From Numida meleagris (taxonomy: Eukaryota; Chordata; Aves; Galliformes; Numididae): a stretch of DNA of 64,000 nucleotides. Below are positions 41,632-52,256 of the stretch, in pieces. Below the pieces are notes generated by a model, which made no database searches, had not been told where the DNA came from, and was given only the letters and a program-made list of their open reading frames with translations. Position 1 is the first letter of the stretch, and each line of letters starts with the position of its first letter. The stretch covers positions 19,931,100 to 19,995,099 of the forward strand of contig NC_034414.1 in NCBI RefSeq assembly GCF_002078875.1, given 5' to 3'. The position numbers were made by a program, and so were the translations under genes.

Positions 41632-41681
41632 TTTTTTCTTTTTCTTTTTCTCTTTCTCTTTTTTTTTTCTTTTATTTTTCT
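41632..41681. repeat. Polypyrimidine tract (T/C-rich)
   Basis: About 50 bp that is almost entirely T and C with irregular TTTC/TCTTT spacing and a single A near the end. Such tracts can form triplex structures and act as strong splice-type pyrimidine runs, but no exon follows. Confidence 0.9.
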
Positions 41682-42707
41682 TAATAGAAGAATGAGTGGC
41701 TTCCCAGTTTTCATTTTGACCAGGGATGGAACCTAATCAGAACGTGACAAGTATCATTAACAGAACATAATAATTTCTCATCTATTGATGACCTTTAAAG
41801 GGAATTGTAGTTATTACCTTAGAATATTCTCTCATTTATTACCTGTCTCATCACTGAATTCTAATGCCTTTATGTAGCAGAAATATAGATGCTTGGCTTC
41901 AAAATAGAGAAATATGATTTAACTATTATAATGGCTGCAGGTGCTGAAATATAATCAAATTCTTTTCACATTATGTGGAATTTTTGTAGATGATGGCAGT
42001 TACTAGACCAGGCAGTTCATCGGAGAAAGTAGAATGAGTCAGTTTATATCTTAGGTCTAAATTAGTCATAAAAGGGTATTTTTGCAGATCTGACAGAAGT
42101 TCATTAAACTGATTCGGTGTACTTCTTGGATAGTAATCTAACCTGTTATTATTAGTAAAGTCCTTTACATTGTAAGCAAGGATTAGACACTGAGATGTGA
42201 AAAATGGTTTAAACATTCACACATCTAAAGAAACAAAAGCTAACCAAGTCCATCTGTAGTAGAGCAAAACTCAGTGGCAGAATTAGTCTTTTCATTTTTG
42301 ATCCCAAGTACTTCCAAATGTCTTTTATCTCACCTTCTTTGTCCCAGTGCTCTTGCAGTACATGCATAAATTTAGAATTCTATCTTTGTTTTATATTATG
42401 GTTAAATCCTTGATGGCTTTGTTCTCTTGTCTTTCCTCTCCTTGAGTGTTTTCTATAGTTGAGCATTTTACTTGGTGGTCAAGCAAATATTACTTTACAT
42501 TTTCTTCAGCTCAACTTTGACATAATAGCAAGTGTTACAATTCCTAAATGGACAAAAATAGCAACACTTAGCAATAATTAAATGGAAATATGTAGACCTC
42601 TGAGGCAAAAGTTGATATAGGCAGTTACTTCTTAAAGCATGCTTTGTTATCTTGTTCACTGTAAAAACTGTATCATTAATATCACATCTTTTACTGCATC
42701 TTATGAG

Positions 42708-42728
42708 AAACAAACAAACAAACAAACA
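42708..42728. repeat. (CAAA)n microsatellite
   Basis: About five exact CAAA units in tandem. It is short and probably length-variable. Confidence 0.93.
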
Positions 42729-45700
42729 TAGATACAAAATCTGATGAATATATATACCACTGATAAATTCAACTCCATGATGCCAATCAGAGATTTGCAA
42801 GTTAGAAGATCTTGTGATCGTCACCGTCGGCTGTTAATTAACTTGGTTGGCAGCAAAAAAATATTCTCCAAATACTGAGAGCATGGCAAAGGATGTTATT
42901 TTTGCAGTGTGTAAGACCTTGATGTTCTAACACTTTTAGTACCGTATACAGTTCGAATTCCCAGTCCTAAGAAATATCTGGCGGGGTCAGAGACAACAGA
43001 GAAAGGAAATTAAGATAAACAAGGGAAAGAAGCAACTAGCCACCAAGTGCCACCATTCTACAACTAGGGAATACTTGTCCAGACTATGAGATTAATTTAA
43101 AGCAGATAAAATGGAATAACTGGTAGAAAGTATCTTCCTATCCTTCTGCTTCTATACATCCATTTCTAACTACCTGCTTTTCTCAACGGCTAACGAATTG
43201 GCAGAATTTGCTGGCAGAGAAGCTTGCAAAGACAGATGCTATCAGCAGGTTCAAAAATGAATCAGACAGATTTAAGCGATGAGCGAAAAACAAAGGGGAA
43301 GGCAAGATAAACCCATTAGGGCCAGACTTTTTGGCCCTGTCTCAGCAGCAGCTTCAGTGGCTACTGTCAGGCTGGAATAACAGGACAGACTGACCTGTCC
43401 CAAGCACATTCCTTAAGCTCTTAAAAACATTTTTCTCCCATTGCTCATTTGTTTTTTTTGTTATGGGGTTTTCTCTTCAAATTCACAATTAGCTCATTAA
43501 ACTCCTTTGTCTGAATGTCTCTAACTTGGTGTTCCCATGTCTCCTAAGGGAACGGTACTTCATTTACTCAGAAACTTCTAAATTTAACTGCAATATTACT
43601 AATTATTTTCTTCATAAAAATGATTAGTAAATATTATCATTGTGAATTTTTGAACATACTTAATTTGGCTTACAGAATCAGTGTAGAAATTTTAATGTTG
43701 TATACTAGGAAAATGAGTAACGTTTTGTTAAGAGAAAAGGTAGTTATGCTGTTGCCACAGCGTTCTCAGAGGTAAAATGTTTTCCTGAGGTCATCGTGGT
43801 CTTAGAAATGCATCTCCCCTCTGCAAACCTTTCTTCTCAAATAAAGAGTAGCATGAAAATGATTTTCCTGATGTTGAACTGAGTGATTTAAATTGGAAGC
43901 TCCTGGTTGAACTTGATCAGCACTATTTAAAATCACCCAAAAGCTAATCTGCTCAAGACATTATAACCTCAGAGTTAATGAGGCTTGTTTTGATTCTAAT
44001 GAGAATTTTCTTTTCAGAGCCAGCATAATTTCAACAAATCATGTTAAAAACTATTTGAAATACTACACTCATGGGCTTCTGTCCTGTCTTCTTTAATCAA
44101 GCTTTGCAGAAAGACTGAAACAGGTTAAGTATGGACCATCATTGCCATTTGGTTTATTACTTTGGCAATGGTCCAAATTTATTTAGTAATTTGGAACACA
44201 CTAACAACCCTGCTATTTCAGTAAGCTCTTCAGGCTGCACACTAGTGAACCACAGTGAAAAAGAAAAGCATGTGGAAGTAAAGAAGATCAGAAGTGTCAT
44301 ACTTAGGATGAGGTTGCCACAGAGCATAAATGGCATTTTCACCTCAGCTCTTGAGTCCTGAAGGGGAGGAGTAAAGTCATGGGTGTCTCACTGCAGAAGC
44401 CTCATCCTCAAATTCCACATATCATTTCTGTTAGTGAGGTACTATCATTGAGATAGCTCCCATCCCATGCTCCATGGCACAAAGTAGGGGATGTAACCTC
44501 TTTATTCTTTTCTTATGATCTTATGTTCCTATGTCAGAGATGGCATGAGCTACAGGAAAACACACAGAAATGTGATGACTACTCTATCTCATGACATAAT
44601 GTTTTTCTTTAGATATGTTCAGACATTCAGATCCTCTCAACATAACTGGATTTCTCAGCTGTTAATTACTGTTCTAAACTGTTGTGTATTGATGAATGTG
44701 CTTATTAAGTAACAATTTCATATGCCAGAGATGGCAGAAAATTTATATAGCACATAAACTTAGTGCTTTACTCTGGACTGTAAAAACACTATTTCTCTAC
44801 TGTGCAAATATTGACATATGCTAGGTAGCAAGGCCTGCAGTAAAGGCTGATACTATCCATTATAAAATGCTATCTTCAGAGCCAAAATAACCTGACAGTT
44901 TGATTACTTAATAACTTGACCAAGCTTAAAAAGAATCTTGACTGAAATGTTCCATGCTAGGCAGTTTTGTTGGGAATGTTTCAGCACTAATGGATCTGCT
45001 ATTTTCAAACAATTTAGAAAAAATACTTAAAACTGTTTCTTTGATAAACCATATCATCTCCCAGATCTTGAAACCAATATTTAACATTTTATTTGACACA
45101 TAAAAAAATGCTTTCAGGATGTTGCCTTTTGTCTTCTTCATGAAAATACAATTAGATTTGTTCTTTGAAAAGTTTCAGATCTCTGTGGTTTCTTGCTTGT
45201 CTCTAGCCCATTCTTTTCTTAGTGCTTCTCTGTTCCAACCAAACTGGGATAATTCACATAGGAAACACATCTCCCATTTGACAGTGAGTCACTGACTAAA
45301 GAACAATTCCTCCACCTGTAAACCTTTCCAAAGCTTTCACAGATAAGTAGAGAAAAATGACATCAACATTAAAGTTATATCAGGATTGTTAAACTCAAAT
45401 GCTTCAAATGCTCTAATGTTAGAACACTTTGCTTTCCAAAAGGAGTATTATCTTTTCCTTTTTTCTTGAAATCAGGACATAGATCCAATTCTCTTCCCGT
45501 ATTTGTACAGGGAAGTTATCCTGACCCAGCGGATGGCATAAGAGATACTGATAATGCATTTGGTGAAACGCATTAAACACATTATTATTAAAAGCACTTA
45601 GTTGACACAGAGATGTCATCAATGTCCCTGGCTGAAGATGGACTGTGAGGTGTGAAATTCACTTAAAGATGTATACCAAGCATTATACCACATCAGAGGG

Positions 45701-46987
45701 GAGTACCTTAATAGGTTTTTTTGCCATCATTTTTTTCTTAGCATCATGTACAATACTTACCATAAAGGCAAGTGTAACATTAAAGATTATCTGAGAATCC
45801 TACTTACTCAGAACTTAATGTTCTCAGAAGTTGTTATTCCATTTCTTTGTTTTTTTTTTTTTTCATTCTACAACTTCCTAAAACTGAAAATATGGGTCTG
45901 CAGTATTGCTCTGGCTTGTGTCAAAGTATCTTCCTACACTGTTTCTTATGATATCCTTAGATATATGTTTACCTGTTTGATTCTGCAATAATTGCTAACT
46001 TTGTATGAGAAGAAACTTAAATTTCCTTTTCTCCTCTGATTGCATATATATGCGTCTGAAAATCACAAATGAGTTAACATGGGATTGTAATCAGAACAAA
46101 AACCTACAAGCATTTACTCAGTTTACTAATAAAAGCACAATTCTGCTACCCATAAGAAGCAATTGGGAAAAGATCTTATTCCCATAGTTAAGACATGGAT
46201 GCGTATGATACATATACATATACGCACATCATATGCTTTAAGATATAACAACTCTTTTAACATCCCTTCATGTAACTAATCAGCTGCATCATTTGTAAAT
46301 GATTTGAAAAAAAAATTGAAATATTTGAAAATGTCATAGGTATTTGGTATAACTGTATAAATTGCACATCCATTATTTGATGGTTATACAGAAAAAAGTG
46401 TATTCACTGTCATCACTTTTTTTGCTATTATAAGGCTTGATTGTATTTCCACAAAAAGACTAAAAGGAAGTGAAAACAGGACTGGAACCACAGCCTTTTC
46501 ATTTTAGTGACCCTTTAAGTTCTCAGCCTCCTTAAAGAAAAAAAAGATAAATATTTCCACTACTTATTACATGTAAGTTAAATAAGAATTGATTTTCTAA
46601 AACAAATATGTGGTCCCTTATCAGACACACAATTAGTGGATACTTTTACACAAATATAATTCAGCATTCAATTGTGTTTCATGCAATGAAAAGCCTATTA
46701 AATCTATATTGAATCTTTTTGTGATACACTTCATTTAATATGTCACTATATTCATTCTTTCTATAGAAACTCATTTTATGCATTCTATTTAGAAGACTTG
46801 AAATAAGAGGCTCTATGCACACAGCTCACAGATGAAATATCCTGAAGGAAATGTATTGCATAGCAAACTTTCCTCCAAATGGTAGCTGAATTTTGTAAAA
46901 TATTTATGGAGACATGTCTTCTTTCTAATTTTTTTCATAACTGGAACCTAAAGCCTTATCTCAGACTTGGATGCAGAAGAATGACAC

Positions 46988-47085
46988 AATCACAGAATCA
47001 CAGAATTGCAGGGATTGGAAGGGACCTCAAAAGATCATCAATTCCTGCTATAACAGGTTCCCTGCAACAGGTTGCACAGTTAGGT
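46988..47085 (-). mobile_element. CR1 LINE 3'-end fragment (minus strand)
   Basis: The plus strand reads 'aatcacagaatcacagaatt', 'gggattggaagggacctcaa', 'aagatcatca', then 'aacaggttccctgcaacagg' and 'ttgcacag'. This is the reverse complement of a CR1 3' end, with the tandem tail repeat (TGTGATTCT-type) at the left edge. Similarity fades after about 47085. It is a separate insertion from the longer CR1 500 bp to the right, because each has its own tail. Confidence 0.9.
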
Positions 47086-47585
47086 TAAGGGATATTTTTG
47101 GGGAGTTGTTTATATGTGGATGTCTGTCTTCTCTTCATGTTGTATCCCTAAGTCCCCATTAAGATTTACAAGAACTGAACTAAAAATAGGATTGTCTTAG
47201 TAGTAAGGAAAATCATTTGCAAATAACATTTAAGTTTTCTTTCTAAACTTTTATTTTAAAATCACATCTATGGAGTTATTAGTAGGAGACAAAATCTCAA
47301 GTTATGTGCACAATGGCAGGGCAAATTCTTCTAGAGAAATTCAAGGAGGTTAAGTTCTATATGGTGACTTTCCCCACATATCACATTCTCATGTTTTGTG
47401 TTTTGAGACTCTTTTCGCTGTATGGTCAGTGGAGCTGGAAGACACGTTCTAGATGAATGCATCCTTCCATCTAAATGTGCATCTGAGTTTATATTCAACT
47501 GCTGACTATACCGGTTTAATGTGTATATTAATAGGACTTCACTTGATATGAATGTGACTGAAGAAATCCTTTTGCCTAAAATGTG

Positions 47586-48000
47586 TCATAGAATCATAAA
47601 ATTGTTTGAGTTGGAAGGAACATTTAAAGGTTATCAAGTCCAACTCTCCTGCAATGAACAGGGACACCTACACTAGAACAGGCTGCTCAGACCCTAGTCA
47701 AGCCTGACCTTGGGTGTCTCCAGGGATGGAGCATCCACCACACCTCTGGGCAACCTGTTCCAGTGCCTCATCACCCTTATTGTAAAAAACTTCTTTCTTC
47801 TATCCAACCTAAACCTCCTCTCTTTAAGTTTGAAACCATTTCCCCTTTTCCTGTCACAACAGACCCTGCTAAAGTGTTTGTCACCTTTCTTCTTACTGCT
47901 GCCCTTTAGATACTGAAAGGTCATTATCAGGTCTCCCCAGAGCCTTCTCTTCTCCAGGCTGAACATCCCCAATTGTACATTTCTATCATTCTTAAAAACA
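47586..48000 (-). mobile_element. CR1 LINE 3' end (minus strand), about 415 bp
   Basis: The left edge 'catagaatcataaaatt' is the reverse complement of the CR1 tail. It is followed by 'gagttggaaggaaca', 'atcaagtccaactc', 'gaacagggacacctacacta', 'ggttgctcagac'-like sequence, and further CR1 blocks up to 'tccccagagccttctcttct' and 'ccaggctgaacatcccca'. This is the longest CR1 copy in the window. It includes the 3' UTR (left) and the end of ORF2 (right), and is 5'-truncated near 48000. Confidence 0.95.
47694..47972 (-). pseudogene. CR1 ORF2 C-terminal remnant
   Basis: A minus-strand open frame of 92 codons lies inside the CR1 copy. It includes RRLWGDLIMTFQYLKGS, then FSRVCCDRKRGNGFKLKE, RFRLDRRKKFFTIRVMRHW and NRLPRGVVDAPSLET. 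These blocks, in this order, are the conserved C-terminal tail of CR1 ORF2 (endonuclease/reverse-transcriptase polyprotein). The frame is still open here, but the endonuclease and reverse-transcriptase domains are missing because the copy is 5'-truncated, so no functional product is expected. The methionine at its start is incidental. Confidence 0.88.
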
Positions 48001-49156
48001 GGTCAGACAACATGTCTGAGGTTGTAGTTGGCTCCTAGAAGTAGTGCCATATACAAAAGTGCTCAAACATCTGTACCGCACCATATAAAGATATATGTCC
48101 AAGTATAATAGGTCTCTACCTATTGGATCTCTTCTGTTTTATCCACATTTGGAACTTGGTGCTGTCACCTGATTTTGCTTATTTTTACTTAAAAAAAAAA
48201 CCAACAACCCAAATTATGAATGTTTCTACATAAAACTTTTCTCTGCCTGTTTTAGAATGTTTTTTTTCACTGAGAATGTTATGCTTGATGTCAATACTTT
48301 CAAGCTGCACTAGGGAGGAAAAGAATAATAATTCTTACATTTTCAAAGAAAGAGGAATTTCACATCAATTGGATTAAGTTTATTGAGTGCCCAAACTTTT
48401 CTAAGTTTTCATATTAGCTAACAACTTTTAAATGCTTAGTTAGGTTCACACATTTAAAAGACTTTTCAGGGCTTTTTCATTTTGCCTTCTCTGTATTCTG
48501 ACGGGAAGCAAGAGGTGGGAAGCCAGGAAAATATGTCTAAAGTGTTATACTCACTGGGTCCTTTGAAAGGAGGGAAGAAAGAACATCAGTCCTAAGTGAT
48601 CTGAACAGATTACTCATTAAACTTGACAGAAGGAGAAAGGTCAAAGCATCAAAGAATGGCATTGCCACAGGGAACTTAAAATTGTACAGAATCAATTTGT
48701 TCATTCCCAGGTTGGGTGAGCCCTTCCAAGTTTTGCTGCTTTGCTACAGTTTTAGGTGACCGCTTTCTGTGTTATCATGACATCAAACACCATGTCTCAG
48801 TGCCTGAGCTGTGGGCCTGCACCTTACAATGTGTTTCTTGAATTATTCAGGCAGGTTTTGTAAATCAGTAAAGACTGTGAGTTCCACCGATTTCCTAGTA
48901 TCTCCACCACTAAGATCTCAGAGGTCAGAGGGAGTGGAGATATCTAAGTGGAGCAGGAGAGAACAACAGCAGGGATGGGTAGGGGCCTTCAAGGATTGTT
49001 TTATGGGGAAAGATCACGCTTAGGCTAATGTATGAAGTGAAGACAAGGTAACTTTTGTAATATATTAAAGATGAAACATCCAGGAATATAAGGAATCATT
49101 AAGTATGGCATAAAGGCATATGAAAGAGAACAAAAACAAGCTGGTTAAAAAGATAA
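48001..49156. other. Noncoding stretch between CR1 and solo LTR
   Basis: No gene or recognisable repeat is seen. Open frames are 70 codons or fewer. CpG dinucleotides are scarce, in contrast with the adjacent LTR. Confidence 0.55.
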
Positions 49157-49162
49157 GAGGAG
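49157..49162 (+). repeat. Left target-site duplication (GAGGAG)
   Basis: The hexamer GAGGAG directly precedes the TGTTG start of the LTR and is repeated exactly after its CTACA end. A 6-bp duplication is the size made by alpharetrovirus integrases. Confidence 0.9.
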
Positions 49163-49232
49163 TGTTGTGTATTAGGCGAATAACGAAGCACTCGGGTTGT
49201 AATGCGGAAGGCCCTTCCCCAATTCGCTTGCT

Positions 49233-49405
49233 ATTGGTTGGCCTACAGGAGAGGCTGTACTTCTTTGTTTTCATAACAAGGTGTATAACTACCCCGTATA
49301 TGGCTTTTCGGAAGTAAGTGGACAGAGCGGGATATTCAATATGATTGGCCAGGAGCCCGCGTGAGCTTCTGGAACAGTCTAGCAAAAGATAAGAAATACT
49401 ATATA
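49233..49405 (+). promoter_or_regulatory. Retained LTR promoter (CCAAT and TATA motifs)
   Basis: Within U3, ATTGG (inverted CCAAT) occurs at 49233-49237 and again at 49344-49348. A TATATA box sits at 49400-49405, about 25-30 bp before the expected cap site at the start of R. The spacing matches a working alpharetroviral core promoter firing rightward. Activity is inferred from the motifs only. Confidence 0.7.
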
Positions 49406-49422
49406 GTTCTGTAACTTTTACC

Positions 49423-49428
49423 AATAAA
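49423..49428 (+). terminator. LTR poly(A) signal AATAAA
   Basis: The canonical hexamer lies just upstream of the R segment, as in alpharetroviral LTRs where the signal straddles the U3/R area. It could end transcripts arriving from the left on the plus strand. Confidence 0.75.
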
Positions 49429-49541
49429 CGCCATTTTGCTGTACATCATATTGGTGCCTGCACGCAGTATTTGGCCCGGACCAGACTTTTGGTCTCAGCG
49501 CATGAGGACGAAATATAGGGGGTTGCCTGCGTTCGGCTACA

Positions 49542-49547
49542 GAGGAG
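49542..49547 (+). repeat. Right target-site duplication (GAGGAG)
   Basis: Exact copy of the left flanking hexamer, immediately after the terminal CA of the LTR. Identity of the two copies indicates little mutation since insertion. Confidence 0.9.
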
Positions 49548-51989
49548 GTTTCAAATAATCCTAATTTTGAAATGATTGCTTGATGATCTGTCTACTCAGA
49601 ATTTATTGCAGAATTACAGTCAGTGAAATGTGGCAAGATTTGGACTGTAACGGGAACACAGTTCTTTGGAGTATTTGGAGCTAGATTATGTAGCCTGAAA
49701 AGTCTCTTCACACATAGTAAGCCAAATGTAATCACAAAAACCTCTGTGTTCTTATTACATCCAGACTATACCTTAAAATCATTAGATATTTCCTATTTTA
49801 AAGAGGGTTTTTAATTAGAATTTTGGCTGCATCTTTTCATTACAAGGCGCATCGGGCATTAGAAAATAAATAATAATCATTACTAATAGTAAGAATAATC
49901 CAAGAGTGCTGTGGTTGACATGATAATAAACCTAGCAACAGTGTACATTTCTACAGTGATTTTCATCAAAGGATCCCCGAATACTTTGGTGCTTAAACAT
50001 GCTGCTGACAAAATGCAGAAGTTATTCTGGGCCAGCAGTACTGCTAACAGATTTTAAGAGGGGAAGTAATTAATAACTTCTTTAATTGAAACTGCAGGAA
50101 ACATTAGGGAGAGAGAATATAATTAGCCAACTTGGAATTTTGCCAATGAGTTAGCGTTAATATGCCCTCACTGCTATGAAAAGTGCTATGGGACTGAATA
50201 CAGCCTCACTCCAGTTTCATTTCTTATGACAAAATTTGCAGTGTTCTCCTGAGAATTTTAGGAAAATATTGGAAGATTTTAAATTCAGGCCAGGTCAGAA
50301 ACTCACTTGCTAGAGTGGTAAGACAGTTTCTGTGAAATAGATAATAATGTCTAAAAGACTAGAAGCATTGGATCAAGCGAAAAGAAACTTGTCAGATGTG
50401 TTCATCCTCTTAGTAATTCAGCTTAGTATCTGTCAACACCAGGAGGTGTCTCTTAGAAATCTTTCTGGATTTGAGTGGGATTCCCTTCTACTTTTTTTTG
50501 GAGGTCTTAATGCATACCAAGATGTTTAAATGAAAGTAACAGCTCTGACAAATTCTCTCTATTTTGTCTTTCCCATTGTAGTTTAGAGATTTCAGTCTCT
50601 GTCTTGAAGAACATTTTTGATATTGCAATTGCCTCAGAAATAGTGTTGCACAACATCTTCAGGTATCAGGCCCTGCATTGTTTGCCTGCCAGTTGACTTT
50701 TAAATGTAACATTCTGAATCTGAATTGTTTTGCTTTACAGAAGACCAAAAAGTGAAATGTTTGGCTGTCTGTGAAAAGCATACTTCTCCCAAACTGGTGA
50801 GACAGATGTTTTCACAGGTTGTTATGTTTTGTCTTTTGTGCTTCTCTGTCAGAAATGCTGTGATCTTTGATCCCATCCATATGGATGGTGGAGAAGCTTG
50901 TTCCCAGTGTCTGTGGCAACTTGTATGTATGTCATCAAAGCGAGAATAAAAAATACAACCCCCAGGTGTCCATACCAAGTTGTAAATTAATAAGAACTAT
51001 TTATGAACAAGTCAAATCTGAGCTCTTCATGAGGGAGAAGGATGACAACAGGACAAGGGATCCTCTGTGCCAGTGCATGTCTCCAGTGTAAAATACAGAA
51101 GCTGATATCTATCAGTGCCTGGGGTACCTTGCTTGATTTGAGTGGACGTGGGAAAGGGTCCCTCTGAAATGCAGTAAGCAACTCAGCTTCTCTTGCTTGG
51201 CAGTAGCAGATGGGCAATCCAGAAGAGAAGCAGCTTGAGCCCTGCTTTTTGGCTGAAGAAGGAGAACAACAGGAAAATTTAGTCAGCTCCTGCTGCTTAT
51301 CTGGGGCACAGGCCTGTAGCCAAACCTTCCAGTTCATCTGACTGGGGTGCCAGCTGAGAGGTGCTGGCAGGGGGTGACTGAGGCAGTTCTGCTTCATTCC
51401 AGCAGAGGTTTTATCTAACTACTTTGAGGAAGGCAGAGTGAACACCTCTCCCTTAACATACATAGGTCTCAGCCGGCACACCCTTATTGGCACTGCTGGA
51501 TTTCAGAGCCAAAGCAAATAAGATCCCTTCATTTTCCCTGATTCCTGGAAAGAAGCAGATGAGAAACCATCTCCTAGATTGCTAGGAACACTCCTTCTAT
51601 GATCCTTTTTGAGTCATGGCAGAAAAGTCTATGACTGAGATCAAATGAGATCAATGTCCAATTACATTCTGAGGACTGAAAACGATGAGAGATGTGTTTG
51701 TGCAGTTCGGTGCCATCTCAGCTGGAAGAAAATGCTGTTCTTTGCCACACCCTAGATGAGTCAGGAGGCAATTTTTTTCCAGTCTTTCTTCTCTGTTTGT
51801 TGAAGGCTACAAAGGTAGTTAACAGAAATGGCAAATTAGACAAGCTCAGTTGTGACTTGCTGTTCACTGTCATTTCCCATAAGATGGGCTGGATGGCCAA
51901 AAAGGAAGACAAGACAGCTGTGGTCTGGACCTAGTTAGGAACAGCATGAACACTTCTTTCTGGTAAATGTGTAGATAGATACATACATA
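49548..51989. other. Noncoding stretch between solo LTR and mariner
   Basis: No gene is supported. A 136-codon minus-strand open frame (50987-51397) and an 80-codon plus frame (51692-51934) have no recognisable domain. 50100-50170 is an AT-rich, repeat-free patch with homeodomain-like TAATTA words. Nothing of the retrovirus interior is found right of the LTR. Confidence 0.5.
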
Positions 51990-52256
51990 GGTCACTCTGG
52001 AAGTAATGCCTATTTGTTTCCATAGAAAGTACAACAGATACAAAGAGCACCATAACATTATTTAATAGAGTAAACTCTCAGCTACAAAACACTGTTTTCT
52101 AGCATAGTCACCACCATTAGCTGTGCATTTTTGCCAGCAATGAACAAGAGCCTGCACGGCATGCTTGTAAAAATCTGCAGCAGTGGAGGCAACCTACTGT
52201 TGCTATCACCACTGCTGAAATGCACCACCCACTGTGCTCACATTCACAGTTTGGTT
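51990..52256 (-). mobile_element. Internally deleted mariner (Galluhop-like), minus strand
   Basis: The left edge 'ggtcactctggaagtaatgcc' is a mariner terminal repeat following a TA (51988-51989), and shares 'ctctg-aa-taatgcct' with the mariner end at 37.38 kb. Reading leftward on the minus strand, the element first shows a transposase N-terminal piece (QTVNVSTV at 52253-52230). After about 50 bp comes the transposase C-terminal piece (52178-52065), then the terminal repeat. The central catalytic domain with its DD34D-type residues is therefore missing, so the copy is non-autonomous. The outer (N-terminal) end is itself truncated near 52256. Confidence 0.75.
52062..52178 (-). pseudogene. Mariner transposase C-terminal remnant
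   Basis: Thirty-eight uninterrupted codons precede a TAA stop (52062-52064). They begin ADFYKHAVQALVH, then CWQKC, and end NGGDYARKQCFVAESLLY. The pattern 'W-KC...NGGDY.E' is the conserved C-terminus of mariner transposases, which sits close to the 3' terminal repeat, as it does here. Upstream the frame runs into N-terminal sequence through a deletion junction near 52180-52200, so no transposase can be made. Confidence 0.78.

Larger units (their letters stand above)
37461..46987. other. Noncoding AT-rich stretch, no gene recognised
   Basis: No gene is supported. The longest frame (minus, 42495-42824, 109 codons) is rich in Cys, Ile and Tyr encoded by AT-rich codons and matches nothing known. 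Visible simple sequence is a pyrimidine tract at 41632-41681 and a (CAAA)n tract at 42708-42728. An AT-alternating patch lies near 46200-46235. No mobile element is recognised between the mariner fragment and the CR1 at 46.99 kb. Confidence 0.5.
49163..49541 (+). mobile_element. Solo LTR, alpharetrovirus-like endogenous retrovirus
   Basis: This 379-bp block starts TGTTG and ends CTACA (imperfect inverted termini) and is bounded by an exact 6-bp duplication, which fixes both edges. In order it holds two inverted CCAAT words (49233-49237, 49344-49348), a TATA-type box (49400-49405) and a poly(A) signal AATAAA (49423-49428). Next come a short R beginning 'gccatttt' and a U5 opening 'ttggtgcctgcacgcag'. 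This U3-R-U5 plan, including 'caataaacgccattt', closely follows avian leukosis/EAV-type LTRs. No primer-binding site, gag, pol or env sequence follows, so it is a solo LTR left by LTR-LTR recombination. It contains about 17 CpGs while its flanks have very few, suggesting a young insertion. The exact subfamily (EAV, ART-CH or other) is not determined. Confidence 0.92.

Noticed and set aside
42708..42728. Short tandem repeats as a CRISPR-like array
   Set aside because: Simple CAAA microsatellite in vertebrate DNA, with no spaced repeats or associated genes.
49065..49424. 119-codon minus-strand frame over the LTR
   Set aside because: It runs antisense through the solo LTR and its left flank. 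It spans the insertion boundary, so it cannot be an ancestral gene.
49548..49620. Retroviral primer-binding site or gag leader after the LTR
   Set aside because: The sequence right of the duplication is ordinary AT-rich host DNA with no tRNA-complementary site, consistent with a solo LTR.
50987..51397. 136-codon minus-strand open frame
   Set aside because: No known domain. It lies in a locally GC-richer patch where stop codons are simply rarer.
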